Shown piece by piece: positions 1 through 8,230 of a stretch of DNA of 64,000 nucleotides. The stretch is from contig NZ_CP013854.1 in NCBI RefSeq assembly GCF_001698125.1, forward strand, positions 434,001 through 498,000, in the 5' to 3' direction. This stretch comes from Pseudonocardia sp. HH130630-07 (GTDB lineage Bacteria; Actinomycetota; Actinomycetes; Mycobacteriales; Pseudonocardiaceae). Under the pieces are notes generated by a model. That model was not told the origin of the DNA, ran no database searches, and saw only the letters and a program-made list of their open reading frames with translations. A program made the position numbers and the translations under genes. Within the stretch, counting starts at the first letter, position 1; each line of letters begins with the position of its first letter.

Positions 1-324
1 GGCGACGAGGGCGACGAACGCGCCACCCACACCGGCCTGCCGGCCCAGCCCCCTGGAGAGATAGGAGTAGAAGGCACCGGCGTTCGCCACGTGCCGGCTC
101 ATCGCGGCGTACCCGACGGAGAACAGCGCCAGCACCGCCGCGACGCACAGGAACGCGAGCGGGACGCCCTGGTTCCCGCTGACCGCGTAGGCGGCGGTGA
201 ACCCGCCGGCCAGCGCCGTGAGCGGAGCCGATGCGGCGACGGTGAAGAACACCAGGTGCACCACCCCGAGGCGGCGCCGGCGCAGCCCCGGGACGTACCG
301 GTCTGCGGTCGCGGGCGCGGACAT
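1..324 (-). CDS. APC-family amino-acid permease, N-terminal part (cut by window edge)
   Basis: The frame opens with ATG at 324 on the minus strand and runs off the left edge, so only the first 108 residues are visible. After a basic N-terminus (RRRRLG near residue 16) come two hydrophobic helices, about residues 20-45 and 53-72, with a glycine-rich break between them. The GAFYSYLSRGLG segment near residue 85 is typical of APC-superfamily amino-acid transporters. The protein should sit in the cytoplasmic membrane and move amino acids or amines by proton or solute exchange. The substrate cannot be read from this fragment. It is transcribed away from the GPP34 gene, so 325-463 carries both promoters. 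Confidence 0.8.
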   Translation of the reverse strand, partial: MSAPATADRYVPGLRRRRLGVVHLVFFTVAASAPLTALAGGFTAAYAVSGNQGVPLAFLCVAAVLALFSVGYAAMSRHVANAGAFYSYLSRGLGRQAGVGGAFVALVA

Positions 325-463
325 GCGCGGCTCCTGATCATGGAGGGGTCGATTGTGCAAGCAAAATGGTAACGTCACGTCACCGATAAGAGGTAGTCGA
401 TCGCAATCATCTCGCCCTACGCGGGTGTTCGGCTACCAGGAGTGACACATCGAGGAGTGACCG

Positions 464-1117
464 GTGGAGCAGGGCGCACTCGCCGACGGGATGTTCCTGA
501 TCGCCTACGACGAGGCCACCGGGCGTCCGGGGCTCTCCCCCGATCTCCTCGCCTGCGGACTGGTCGGTGCGCAGCTCGCCGACCTGGTGACCGGGGGCTG
601 GCTGACCATCGACACCGGCGGTCGTGTCGTCGCCGTCCGGTCCGCCTCCACCGAACGGGTGACCGGCGAGGCCGCGACGCTCGTCCTCGACAGCGTCGCG
701 CACGAGGCACGCACGCACCCGGTGCGGGCGTGGGTGGACGCGCTCGGCGGCCCGCTGACCGAGGCGGTGCACAACGACCTCGTCCGGCGCGCGGTGCTCG
801 TGCAGACGACCAGCAGGAGCGTGCTGGGGCGGCGTCGCTCGCGGCTGGACGTCGTGGACACCACCGCCGCCCACGCACCCGCGCTCGCGCTGCGCGCCAT
901 GGTCCGCTCGCCGGGGACCTTCACCCTGCACGGCGCGGTCACGCTGGTCCTGCTGGCCGCGCTCGGCGTCGAGCAGCTGCTGGAGCCGGAGGTCGACCGG
1001 GCCACGGCCCGTGCACTCGCCCAGGACGCGGCAGCCCATCTCCCGGAGCCGATCGACCGCCTGCGCCGCGACCTCGCCGAGACCGCCCTCGCCACCAGCG
1101 CAGCGATCCGCCGCTGA
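464..1117 (+). CDS. GPP34 (GOLPH3/VPS74-like) family protein
   Basis: This 217-residue protein has the pattern of bacterial GPP34 proteins, relatives of eukaryotic GOLPH3: an acidic N-terminal LFLIAYDE-like strand (here MFLIAYDEATG), a GAQLADLV helix, a GWLTID strand, an LVRRAVL segment and a C-terminal ALGVEQLL helix before the alanine-rich end. Eukaryotic members bind phosphatidylinositol-4-phosphate. The bacterial role is not established, and many actinomycetes carry several copies. The GTG start at 464 follows a GAGGAG Shine-Dalgarno at 452-457. The gene converges on the amine oxidase, with two hairpins between them. Confidence 0.82.
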   Translation: MEQGALADGMFLIAYDEATGRPGLSPDLLACGLVGAQLADLVTGGWLTIDTGGRVVAVRSASTERVTGEAATLVLDSVAHEARTHPVRAWVDALGGPLTEAVHNDLVRRAVLVQTTSRSVLGRRRSRLDVVDTTAAHAPALALRAMVRSPGTFTLHGAVTLVLLAALGVEQLLEPEVDRATARALAQDAAAHLPEPIDRLRRDLAETALATSAAIRR

Positions 1118-1174
1118 CCCGCCCCGCCTCTCTCCCACCCACCCCGCCCCGCCCGCCCCTCCCACCCCGGTCTC

Positions 1175-1223
1175 CACTCATGGAGCTTCAGCCTCGTATG
1201 ACGAGGCCCGAGCTCCATGAGTG
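1175..1223. repeat. Inverted repeat (hairpin) copy 1 between convergent genes
   Basis: Arms CACTCATGGAGCT (1175-1187) and AGCTCCATGAGTG (1211-1223) are perfect complements, and an inner stem GCCTCGT/ACGAGGC (1191-1197, 1201-1207) closes on a 3-nt loop. There is no T-tract. The copy lies between the converging GPP34 and amine oxidase genes, so it may act as a two-way terminator or be a REP-like palindromic repeat. Confidence 0.7.
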
Positions 1224-1250
1224 CAACCGGGAGCGGCGGGCGTGACCGCT

Positions 1251-1297
1251 ACTCATGGAGCTTCGGCCCGGTGTGACGAGGCTGAAGCTCCATGAGT
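1251..1297. repeat. Inverted repeat (hairpin) copy 2, same family as copy 1
   Basis: Arms ACTCATGGAGCTT (1251-1263) and AAGCTCCATGAGT (1285-1297) are perfect complements and repeat the arm sequence of copy 1. The stem extends with one G-T wobble into CGGCC/GGCTG. An A-run follows at 1301-1308 on the plus strand. Two copies of one palindrome 28 bp apart look like a small interspersed repeat family. Confidence 0.7.
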
Positions 1298-1327
1298 GCG
1301 AAAAAAAAGGGGGCGGCGGAGCCGGGG

Positions 1328-3193
1328 TCAGTGACCCGGGGCGACGTCCAGGGTCGGGTTGCGGTCGAAGAACCCGGACGGGGCGAGGCGGAAACCGCAG
1401 GACGCCGTCGGCATCACCGGCCAGTCCTCGGTGCGCGGGAAGTGGGTGACACCGAAGGTGTGCCACAGGGTCAGCTCGGCGCCGTCGACGGCCCGGTCCT
1501 CGGCGACCCACTCGGGGATCCCCGACCCGCCGGCGTGCTGGTTGACCAGCTCCCCCGCCGGGTACCGGCGCGCCGGGTCGTAGGCGGTGACCCAGAGGTG
1601 CCGGGTCGCGAACGCGGCGCGGGCGGCGATCGAGGACCCGTCGTCGGCGAGCAGGGTGGGACCGTCCTCGGGTTCGAGGACGTAGCCGGTCGGCTCGCCG
1701 AAGCGGTTGCGCCCCTGCGACGACGAGACCCGCCACACCCGGCCGGCCCCGCGGTCGGCGACCCGGCCGCCGTCGCGTTCCGTGCCGATCCGGGTGGCCG
1801 TCCGCTCGAACGCGTTGCCGTAGGGGTTCTCCGCCGAGACCGGGAGCCGCCGGACGTCGAGCTCGTCGACCGCACCCTCCGGGCCGTCGACGGTCAGGTC
1901 GAGCCGGGCGCAGAACAGGTGCTGGTGGTAGGGCGCACCGAGACCGGGGGCGATCTCGGTCGCCCACCGGGCGGCGCGCTCGTCGTAGGCACCGGTGAAG
2001 ACGACACCGGTGGACTTCACCTCCAGCTCGACCGAGCCGTCGAGGTGCAGGTACCAGTAGAAGCCGTAGTCGTAGTTGCCGATCGTGGCGAAGAACGAGA
2101 CCACCAGCCGGCGACGGCGGCGCACGGCCTGCTTCCCGGTGAACAGGTCGGTGTGCTTCCAGAGCACCCCGTCGTCCTCCTCGTGCAGGCAGATCGCGTT
2201 GCCGATGGTGCGTGGGCGGGCCTGCGCGTCGGCGACGACGGCGTCGACGTAGTGGATCTCCCCGACGCAGTCGCAGCCGAGCTCCAGCGAGTTGGCCGCG
2301 TGCCCGAGCAGGTACTCGCCGGCGTCGAAGTAGTTCTGCCAGAACCGCACCGGCCCCGGGTCGGCGTACGGGACCACCATCTCGGCGACCGACAGCCGGT
2401 GCGCGACGGGCCGGCCGGCGAACGACAGCTGGTGCAGGACGAGCCCCTCGCGCGGGTCGAACCCGATCCGGAACCGCCAGTTCTCCCAGTCGACGACCTC
2501 GCCGTCGCCGGACACCGCGAAGCTCGCGCCGTCGGGCTGGCTGACGTGCAGCGGGGTACGGGACTCCCGGTACGGGCCGTCGCCGAAGTTGCCCTCCTCC
2601 TGCGGCACCGGGACCACCCCGGTGTCGATCAGCTCGACGACCTCGCGGGCCAGCAGGTCCACGTACGCCACGACGCCGTCGACCGGGTGCGCCCACGGGC
2701 TGTCGTCGCGCCGGTGCTGCAGGAACGACAGCACCCGCAGCATCCGGCGGCCCTGCTCCCCCGGCAGCCCGAAGGACCCCGCGGACAGCGGGCAGGCGGC
2801 CACCAGCGAGACGTCGGTGATCCCGCGCCGGGCCATCGCCTCCAGCCAGCCGGGGTCGGCCTTGACGATCGCGTCGACGCCCTCCATCTCCTCGCCGGTG
2901 ATCGGCGGCTGGCCGTCGGTCACCGGGTCGTGCTCCTGCGTGCTGTCCACGGCCGAGCGGGTGAGCGACGCGATCACGGTGCGGGAGGTCCCGGTCGCCG
3001 GATCGAGCAGGACGGCGCGGACCCGGCGGTCCACCGGGTCGCCGTCCCGGTGCGCCGCGACCTCGGCCCGCGACGGCTCCTCCAGCGCGAGCACCGGCAC
3101 GCGCACCTCCGGGCCGAGCAGGTCGTGCGACTCCAGCACCGCGCGGGCGGAGTCGATCTCGGTGGCCGTGAGCCGGGACAGCGGGTGGGTCAT
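1328..3193 (-). CDS. Primary-amine oxidase (copper/topaquinone)
   Basis: The 621-residue length and motifs fit bacterial copper amine oxidases, which oxidise primary amines (tyramine, phenethylamine, histamine) to aldehyde, ammonia and hydrogen peroxide. The topaquinone motif is present as T-I-G-N-Y-D, so Y374 is the residue converted to the cofactor. The catalytic aspartate is D290 in YFDAGEY. Copper ligands are H423 and H425 (HQH) plus a histidine in the WHTFGVTHFPRTEDWPVM segment (578-584). All key residues are intact, so the enzyme should be active as a homodimer. The ATG at 3193 is the only start that gives the usual N-terminal N2/N3 domains. The gene is monocistronic. The exact amine substrate is not visible. 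Confidence 0.93.
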   Translation of the reverse strand: MTHPLSRLTATEIDSARAVLESHDLLGPEVRVPVLALEEPSRAEVAAHRDGDPVDRRVRAVLLDPATGTSRTVIASLTRSAVDSTQEHDPVTDGQPPITGEEMEGVDAIVKADPGWLEAMARRGITDVSLVAACPLSAGSFGLPGEQGRRMLRVLSFLQHRRDDSPWAHPVDGVVAYVDLLAREVVELIDTGVVPVPQEEGNFGDGPYRESRTPLHVSQPDGASFAVSGDGEVVDWENWRFRIGFDPREGLVLHQLSFAGRPVAHRLSVAEMVVPYADPGPVRFWQNYFDAGEYLLGHAANSLELGCDCVGEIHYVDAVVADAQARPRTIGNAICLHEEDDGVLWKHTDLFTGKQAVRRRRRLVVSFFATIGNYDYGFYWYLHLDGSVELEVKSTGVVFTGAYDERAARWATEIAPGLGAPYHQHLFCARLDLTVDGPEGAVDELDVRRLPVSAENPYGNAFERTATRIGTERDGGRVADRGAGRVWRVSSSQGRNRFGEPTGYVLEPEDGPTLLADDGSSIAARAAFATRHLWVTAYDPARRYPAGELVNQHAGGSGIPEWVAEDRAVDGAELTLWHTFGVTHFPRTEDWPVMPTASCGFRLAPSGFFDRNPTLDVAPGH

Positions 3194-3455
3194 GCGGGCG
3201 CTCCGTCCTGCCGGTTCCTACCGGGTTCGTGCGCCGACGATGCCACGCCACGGGTATCACGGGCCGGATTCCCCGCCGATCACGACCCCGGGCTCCCACT
3301 CGACGACCGTGTGTCACCAAGGGCGGATTTCCTGCCGCCAATGTCCCCCACCCCCTCCAAGCGAGACCCCGTTGCCTCTACTGTGGGTAGCGATCACGGG
3401 GACCGTCCGGGTGGCGCTCCCCGAGATGTCCACCGCGAGGAGGTAGCGCGCGACC

Positions 3456-4238
3456 ATGAGTGAGAGCGTCTTCGCCGGCTCCCCGTTCCTGCGCGAGAGC
3501 GCAGCGGTCGACCATCGTGCGGGTGGCGCACGGGCGGCTCTCCGCACCCGGCACGACCGCGCGGCGACCGATGCCCGCACCGCGGGCCGGGAGGGCGACG
3601 GGCCCGGCCTGCTCGACGCGACCCGGCGGCTGGAGCAGCTGCTGGCCGCCGCCCGTCGTGATCTCGGTCCGCGCGACGCCGACACGATCGTCGTCGAGGG
3701 CAGCCTGGCCGTCGCCTACCTCCTGGGCGACGACGAGACGCGCGGCCTCGACATGATCGCCCGCAACCTCGCCGCCCGCGAACAGGAGTTCGGCCCGGAC
3801 CACCCCGCCTCGCTCGCCGCGGCCGACGCGCTCGCCGCCGCGCTGCGGATCACCGGGCGCCCGGAGGAGGCGGTCTCCCGGCACGAGGACGTCATCACCC
3901 GGCGCGCCCGGGTCCTCGGCGCGACCCACCCGTGCACCATCGCGTCCCGGGCCGCGCTCGCACTGGCCCGCGCCGACGCCGGCGACCTCCGGGGAGCCGC
4001 CGGGTTGCTGTCGGCGACCCTGGCCGCGGCCGACCGCTTCCTCGGCCCGACCCACGTCGTCACCGCCGACGTCCGGGAGCTGCTGAGCGAGTGCGCTCAG
4101 GCACTCACCGCCCTCCCCGTGGCCGAGTCCGTGGTGGTGACCGGGCGGCGGTCGCACCGCAGGCTCGCCGACGCGCGCGAGCACGGCCGGCCGTCGTTCT
4201 TCGAGCGGCCGTCCGGGCCGCTGCCGGCCATCGGCTGA
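3456..4238 (+). CDS. TPR (kinesin-light-chain type) repeat protein
   Basis: This 260-residue protein carries at least three tetratricopeptide-like units spaced about 42 residues apart, each with an LG..HP.T or FG.DHP.S turn (around residues 66, 108 and 150) followed by an alanine-rich helix. This is the TPR_10/TPR_12 form found in actinobacterial NB-ARC and kinesin-light-chain-like proteins, used for protein binding. No catalytic domain, signal peptide or membrane helix is present. A GAGGAGG site at about 3437 precedes the ATG. The partner protein is unknown. The 262 bp upstream holds only its promoter region and that of the amine oxidase. Confidence 0.75.
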   Translation: MSESVFAGSPFLRESAAVDHRAGGARAALRTRHDRAATDARTAGREGDGPGLLDATRRLEQLLAAARRDLGPRDADTIVVEGSLAVAYLLGDDETRGLDMIARNLAAREQEFGPDHPASLAAADALAAALRITGRPEEAVSRHEDVITRRARVLGATHPCTIASRAALALARADAGDLRGAAGLLSATLAAADRFLGPTHVVTADVRELLSECAQALTALPVAESVVVTGRRSHRRLADAREHGRPSFFERPSGPLPAIG

Positions 4239-4365
4239 GGCCCCGCCGACCGCTCGCCCGCTCCGCGATCGGCGGTGTTTCACACGACAGGTCGTGTTTC
4301 CGCCGGTTCCGACCGGGAAGGATGTGCCGTGGCGCGCCGGCGGGGTGCGCCGGGGAGGCGGGGTC

Positions 4366-4755
4366 GTGGACAGCACGGAACAGACGAACGCCGTGATGGC
4401 CGTCGTCCGGGTCGAGGCACCGGCCGGGGCGTCCGCGGACGTCGTGGAGGCCGAGCTGACCCGGGCGCTGCACGCGCGGCAGAAGCGCCCGATGACGGTC
4501 GAGCTGTCCCTCGCCGACGGCACCGGGCCGTGGCCCCGGCGCGGTCCGTGCCGCTACGCCTTCGTCGCCGTACTGACGATGGCCGGGCGCACGATCCCGA
4601 AACGGCTCGCCCACCGGGTCGAGAAGACCGCCCGCAAGGCGATCGAGCAGCGCTTCGGGCGCCCGGCCCGGGCCGAGGTGCGCACCGAGATCACCGACGC
4701 CGAGGCCGGCGCCTACTGGTACAGCCTGCGCGGCACCCCGCACCGCCAGTTCTGA
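4366..4755 (+). CDS. Conserved hypothetical protein, 129 aa
   Basis: I do not recognise a named family. The GTG at 4366 is preferred because a GGGAGG Shine-Dalgarno lies at 4353-4358 with a 7-nt gap. An ATG at 4294 would add 24 low-complexity residues. The protein is soluble, with an acidic N-terminal half and a basic middle segment (IPKRLAHRVEKTARKAIEQRFGR, in part) that looks like an amphipathic helix, then an acidic turn and a YWYSLRGTPHRQF end. Codon use is normal for the region. It is probably transcribed alone or with the gene 76 bp downstream. Confidence 0.6.
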   Translation: MDSTEQTNAVMAVVRVEAPAGASADVVEAELTRALHARQKRPMTVELSLADGTGPWPRRGPCRYAFVAVLTMAGRTIPKRLAHRVEKTARKAIEQRFGRPARAEVRTEITDAEAGAYWYSLRGTPHRQF

Positions 4756-4831
4756 ACCGCCGGTCCCGCCCGTCGCCGGCCCCGGTGGGGCGTCCGCGGT
4801 AGGCATCATGATCTCGCGTACGGTGCCGCGC

Positions 4832-5617
4832 ATGGCTACCGAGACGACCCGAGAGACGGAGACCGGCGAGGCCGGGACCGACACCGCGAAGCCGGAGGCC
4901 GCAGCGGCGACGGCCGCGACCGGGAACGCGTCGAGCACCGGGGACCAGGCGGCCGGGACCACCACCGCCACGGCGGGCGACACGACGCCGGACGCCACGA
5001 CCCCCGTGGACACTGCGGAGAACGTCGGCGCTGCGACCGACGCCGCCACCACGCAGACCCCCGTCGCAGCGGCGGCGGACGACACCCCGGCAGCCGGTGC
5101 GACGGCGGCGGCTCCGGCCACGGCGTCGGCCACGAAGCCGACCTCGGCGTCGGCCACGGCGTCGACCTCCGGAGCGGGCACGGCACCGGCCGCGTCGACC
5201 GGGCTCGCCGCCGGTGCGGGTGCCGTCGTCACCGCCGGGCTCGGGCTGGTCTCGCTGACCGGCTCCCCGCTGACCGAGATGATGCGCGACCGGCAGAGCC
5301 TGCTCGGCCAGATCGAGTCCGCGACCGGCATGCCCGGCGACCAGATCGAGGCGCTCTACGGCGCGCCCTGGCACACCGCGGCGCTCGTCAACGGCGTCGT
5401 CGCGCTGCTCGCGGTGGTCGTCGGCGCCGTGTTCCTGCTGGCCGCGCCCGCCCGGCCCGACGCCGCGGCCTGGGTGCGCCCGGTGACGTTCGGCGGGCTC
5501 GTGCTCGGTGTGCTCGGCCTGCTCGTCGCCGGCGGGATGTACCTCGACCTGTTCGCCGCGCAGCCGACGCTGCCGGCGATGCCCAGCATGTCCGGCATGC
5601 CGGGGATGCCCGGCTGA
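4832..5617 (+). CDS. Membrane protein with long Ala/Thr-rich N-terminus
   Basis: About the first 120 residues are almost only A, T, G, D, S and P, with scattered acidic residues, and are likely disordered. Three hydrophobic segments follow: about residues 127-147 (glycine/alanine-rich), 188-210 (VVALLAVVVGAVFLLAA) and 219-243 (FGGLVLGVLGLLVAGGMYL). The C-terminus ends in methionine/glycine repeats (MPSMSGMPGMPG). It should be an inner-membrane protein with an extended low-complexity head. No family is recognised. The ATG at 4832 is chosen over one at 4808, but neither has a clear ribosome site. A strong hairpin follows the stop. Confidence 0.6.
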   Translation: MATETTRETETGEAGTDTAKPEAAAATAATGNASSTGDQAAGTTTATAGDTTPDATTPVDTAENVGAATDAATTQTPVAAAADDTPAAGATAAAPATASATKPTSASATASTSGAGTAPAASTGLAAGAGAVVTAGLGLVSLTGSPLTEMMRDRQSLLGQIESATGMPGDQIEALYGAPWHTAALVNGVVALLAVVVGAVFLLAAPARPDAAAWVRPVTFGGLVLGVLGLLVAGGMYLDLFAAQPTLPAMPSMSGMPGMPG

Positions 5618-5630
5618 CGGACCCGGTCCG

Positions 5631-5684
5631 GCGGAACGGCCCCGTCGCGGTGCACACCGGTGCACCGCGGCGGGGCCGTTCCGC
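5631..5684. terminator. Long hairpin, bidirectional terminator candidate
   Basis: Two 25-nt arms (5631-5655 and 5660-5684) pair with a single mismatched pair around a 4-nt loop ACCG, sharing GTGCAC at the loop end and CGGAACGGCCCCG at the base. It lies between the stops of two convergent genes (5617 and 5697). There is no U-tract, as is usual for high-GC actinobacterial terminators. Confidence 0.7.
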
Positions 5685-5696
5685 GTCCGGACGGGC

Positions 5697-6038
5697 TCAG
5701 TGTCCGCCCGGCACCGACAGCACGAGCAGTTCCAGCAGTCCGGCGGGGCCGCCGTCGAGGACCTCGATCCGGTACTCGTGCCCGGCGGCGACGTGCACGA
5801 CCTCGTCCGGCGCGAGCGAGGCGACGACGTCCGGATCGACGCTCACCCTCGCGTGCCCGGCCAGGACGACGAGCAGCCGGTCACCCGTCGCCCGCGCCCC
5901 GCGCCACGGCACGACGGCCGGGGCGAGCGAGAGCCGCTCCAGGGCGATGTCGCCGTAGCCGTCCCCGGGACCGACGAGCAGCTGGTGCGCGACGGGTGCC
6001 GTCGGACGCCCGACGCCGTGAACCGTCGTGACTGTCAT
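5697..6038 (-). CDS. Cupin-domain protein
   Basis: The protein has 113 residues from the ATG at 6038, which is preceded on the minus strand by a GGGGAGGG site. The pattern is a single small beta barrel: GDRLLVVLAGHARV, then a turn, LAPDEVVHVAAGHEYRIEVLDGG and a closing LLELLVLSVPGG strand, as in single-domain cupins. The metal-binding histidines of the first cupin motif are mostly missing, with only the second-motif H (AAGHEYRI) clear, so it may bind a small ligand without catalysis. It is divergent from a SorC-type regulator across 123 bp, so the two may be linked in regulation. Confidence 0.75.
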   Translation of the reverse strand: MTVTTVHGVGRPTAPVAHQLLVGPGDGYGDIALERLSLAPAVVPWRGARATGDRLLVVLAGHARVSVDPDVVASLAPDEVVHVAAGHEYRIEVLDGGPAGLLELLVLSVPGGH

Positions 6039-6161
6039 CGCACCCTCCCCGGCCGACGGCTCACCTGAGCGGGTCGTGACGCAATCGGCCAGCAGCAAGT
6101 AGACGGTCCGTGCGTCGATCGGGTCAACACGACGGACGGAATGGGAAGCTAGAGTGCTCAG

Positions 6162-7133
6162 ATGAGCGGTCATCGGGACGACACCGGCGACGACCGGTGG
6201 GGGCCGGCCCGCCGGCTGCTGGCCGCCGAGGTCGCCGAGCGCTGCGTCGTCCACCAGCAGACGAAGGTCGCGGTCGCCGCCGAGCTGGGCCTGAGCCGGT
6301 TCCAGGTGGCACGGCTGCTCGACGCCGCGCTGCGGCACGGGCTGGTCCGCGTCGAGATCGACGCCGGCGCGGACGTGGACCGGTCCCGCTCGGCGGAGCT
6401 GCGCTCGGCCTACGGGCTGCGCCGCGCGCTGGTCGTTCCCCCGGGACCCGGGCGGGCGTCACGGTCGGGGGTCGCCGGCCTGGCCGCGGAGCTGCTGCGC
6501 GAGCTGGTCGGGGCGGGGGACGTGCTCGGGCTGGCCTGGTCGCGCACGGTCAACGACGTCGTCGGGCACCTGGACCGGCTGCCGCGCTGCGAGGTCGTCC
6601 AGCTGTGCGGGGCGTACTCCCTGCCGTGGCGGCGGGACGGTTCGGCGACCGCGGTCTACCGGGCGGCCGCGCTGTGCGGCGGCGACGCCTACCCGATCTA
6701 CGCCCCGCTGGTGATGCCCGACCGCGGCACGGTGCGGGCCCTGCGCGAGCAACCGGGCGTGGCCGACGCGTTCGCCCGGTTCGCCGAGCTGGGGACCGCG
6801 GTGCTCTCGATCGGGGCCTGGGGTACCGGCCACTCGACCGTGCACGACGTCCTGACGCCGGCCGAGCGCGCGCGGCTCGGTGACCGGGGAGCGTGCGGTG
6901 AGGTGGTCGGGATCCTCGTCGACTCCGGCGGCCGGGTGCTCGACACCGGCCTGTCCCAGCACCTGGTGGCCATCGGGGAGGCCGAGCTGCGGAACGCGCG
7001 CGAGGTCGTCGGGCTGGTCCGTGACCCGGCCCGGGCGCCTGCCGCGGCCGCCGTCCTGCGGTCCGGGCTGGTGCACACCCTGGTGGCCGACGCGCAGACC
7101 GCGGACGCGCTGCTCCGGATCGCCGCCGGGTGA
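6162..7133 (+). CDS. SorC-family (sugar-binding) transcriptional regulator
   Basis: This 323-residue protein has the SorC/DeoR layout: an N-terminal helix-turn-helix at about residues 30-58 (TKVAVAAELGLSRFQVARLL) and a long sugar-phosphate-binding domain (about 75-320). Typical motifs are DVLGLAWSRTV, QLCGAY, YPIYAPLVMPD, LSIGAWGTG and the closing GEIVGILVDSGGRVLD-type strand. Such proteins bind DNA as tetramers and respond to a phosphorylated sugar. The nearest target is the divergent cupin gene, since no sugar catabolic operon is adjacent. The ATG at 6162 is the first start of the frame that keeps the helix-turn-helix complete. Confidence 0.88.
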   Translation: MSGHRDDTGDDRWGPARRLLAAEVAERCVVHQQTKVAVAAELGLSRFQVARLLDAALRHGLVRVEIDAGADVDRSRSAELRSAYGLRRALVVPPGPGRASRSGVAGLAAELLRELVGAGDVLGLAWSRTVNDVVGHLDRLPRCEVVQLCGAYSLPWRRDGSATAVYRAAALCGGDAYPIYAPLVMPDRGTVRALREQPGVADAFARFAELGTAVLSIGAWGTGHSTVHDVLTPAERARLGDRGACGEVVGILVDSGGRVLDTGLSQHLVAIGEAELRNAREVVGLVRDPARAPAAAAVLRSGLVHTLVADAQTADALLRIAAG

Positions 7134-7151
7134 GCGACGGGTCCGGCCCCC

Positions 7152-8024
7152 TCAGCGGGGGATCCGCAGCACCGGCCGTGGGCGCAGCACCGGGGGGCCG
7201 CCGTCGTCGGGCTCCGGGCCCTGCGGCACCGGGGCGGGATGCGCCGGCCCAGCGACGCCGAGGAACGGCCGGATGTAGCGCGCCGTCCGCACCAGGACCT
7301 CCCGGTGCACGTCGAGGGGTGCCGTCACCGGCTGCGCCTGGACCACCATCTCGCCCGACCACGGCAGGGCCCGGTCCGCGAGCAGCCCGTCGATGATCCG
7401 GCCGGTGGAGGTGCCCGGCGGGAGCGGACGGGACAGCGCCACCCGGGGCACACCGCGGGCGTAGGTCCAGTACCGGGCGAGGTCCGGCACCACCGCCGGG
7501 TCCGTCCCCGGCGACCGCTCCGACAACAGCCCGACGCCCCGTGCCGCCGCGGCGTCCACCGCCGCCGTCGAGTCCGCCGCCCACCACACCCGCTGCTCGG
7601 CCAGCTCCGCCGGCAGCAGCTCCAGCAGGACGTCGAGCGCCGCGACGGTGTCGGCGTGCCGGTCGTCGAACCGGCGCCCGAACCTGGCCGCGGCGCCGGC
7701 GTCGGTCCCGTGGCCGATCCCCAGCTCCAACCGGCCGCCGGACAGCGCGTCGAGCACCGCCGCGTCCTCGGCGACCCGGCGCGGATCCTCCAGCGACAGC
7801 GCGACCGACGCGGTGCCGAGCCGGATCAGCCGCGTGCGCTCGGCGACCGCGGCCAGCAGCACCAGCGGCGACGGCAGACGCCCGCCGAGGTGGCCGTCGT
7901 GGTGCTGGGCGACCCAGAACGAGTCGTACCCGAGCTCCTCGGCGCGGACGGCGAGGTCGACGGTCGCGCGGAAGGAGCGCGCAGGGTCGTCGCCCGTGAC
8001 GTGGGTGAGATAGCCGAGCCGCAT
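7152..8024 (-). CDS. LLM-class flavin-dependent oxidoreductase
   Basis: This 290-residue, luciferase-like TIM-barrel protein has the standard progression of the bacterial luciferase superfamily: LGYLTHVTG strand 1, RAEELGYDSFWVAQHH (the N-terminal signature with the paired histidines), LLAAVAERTRLIRLGTASVALSLEDPRRVAEDAAVLDALSGGRLELGIGHG in its parts, and a DRHADTVAALDVLLELL helix. Such enzymes use reduced F420 or FMN. This subgroup often lacks a defined substrate. The ATG at 8024 is the family-consistent start; further upstream the frame enters the tRNA gene. The C-terminal about 40 residues are proline-rich and atypical. Confidence 0.85.
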   Translation of the reverse strand: MRLGYLTHVTGDDPARSFRATVDLAVRAEELGYDSFWVAQHHDGHLGGRLPSPLVLLAAVAERTRLIRLGTASVALSLEDPRRVAEDAAVLDALSGGRLELGIGHGTDAGAAARFGRRFDDRHADTVAALDVLLELLPAELAEQRVWWAADSTAAVDAAAARGVGLLSERSPGTDPAVVPDLARYWTYARGVPRVALSRPLPPGTSTGRIIDGLLADRALPWSGEMVVQAQPVTAPLDVHREVLVRTARYIRPFLGVAGPAHPAPVPQGPEPDDGGPPVLRPRPVLRIPR

Positions 8025-8126
8025 CGGCGGAGGATAGGAGGTGACCCTCCGCCACCGGTCGAGTGACTCGGGTGTGCTGCCGTGCGCCGGGCGGCCGGGG
8101 CGCTCGGGTAGCGTTCCGGACCACGC

Positions 8127-8201
8127 GCGGCGGTAGCTCAATTGGTCAGAGCAGCGGACTCATAACCCGTCAGGTTGCCGGTTCGAGCCCGGCCCGCCGC
8201 A
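8127..8201 (+). tRNA. tRNA with CAT anticodon (elongator Met or Ile2), element attachment site
   Basis: The cloverleaf reads: acceptor GCGGCGG (8127-8133) with CCGCCGC (8194-8200), D-stem GCTC/GAGC, anticodon loop CTCATAA (8159-8165), T-stem GCCGG/CCGGC with loop TTCGAGC, discriminator A. Two oddities are seen: an A-C mismatch at the loop-proximal pair of the anticodon stem (8158/8166) and a six-base variable loop. CCA is not encoded. The 3' half from 8163 is repeated at 13893-13931, so this gene is the integration target. Met versus lysidine-modified Ile cannot be decided from sequence. Confidence 0.85.
8163..8201 (+). repeat. attL core (39-bp direct repeat, tRNA 3' half)
   Basis: The last 39 bp of the tRNA gene are identical to 13893-13931. 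If the repeat is extended 4 bp to the left (8159 and 13889), the only difference is A/G at 8162/13892, within the anticodon. A tRNA-3'-end duplicate flanking an integrase is the usual footprint of tyrosine-recombinase site-specific integration. Confidence 0.88.
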
Positions 8202-8230
8202 CCGCGTGACCAGCCACAACAGCACTGATC

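Noticed and set aside
1299..1316. A-run followed by G-run after the second hairpin as a rho-independent terminator
   Set aside because: For the plus strand the run is A and not T, and for the minus strand it precedes the hairpin, so it does not match the classical layout in either direction.
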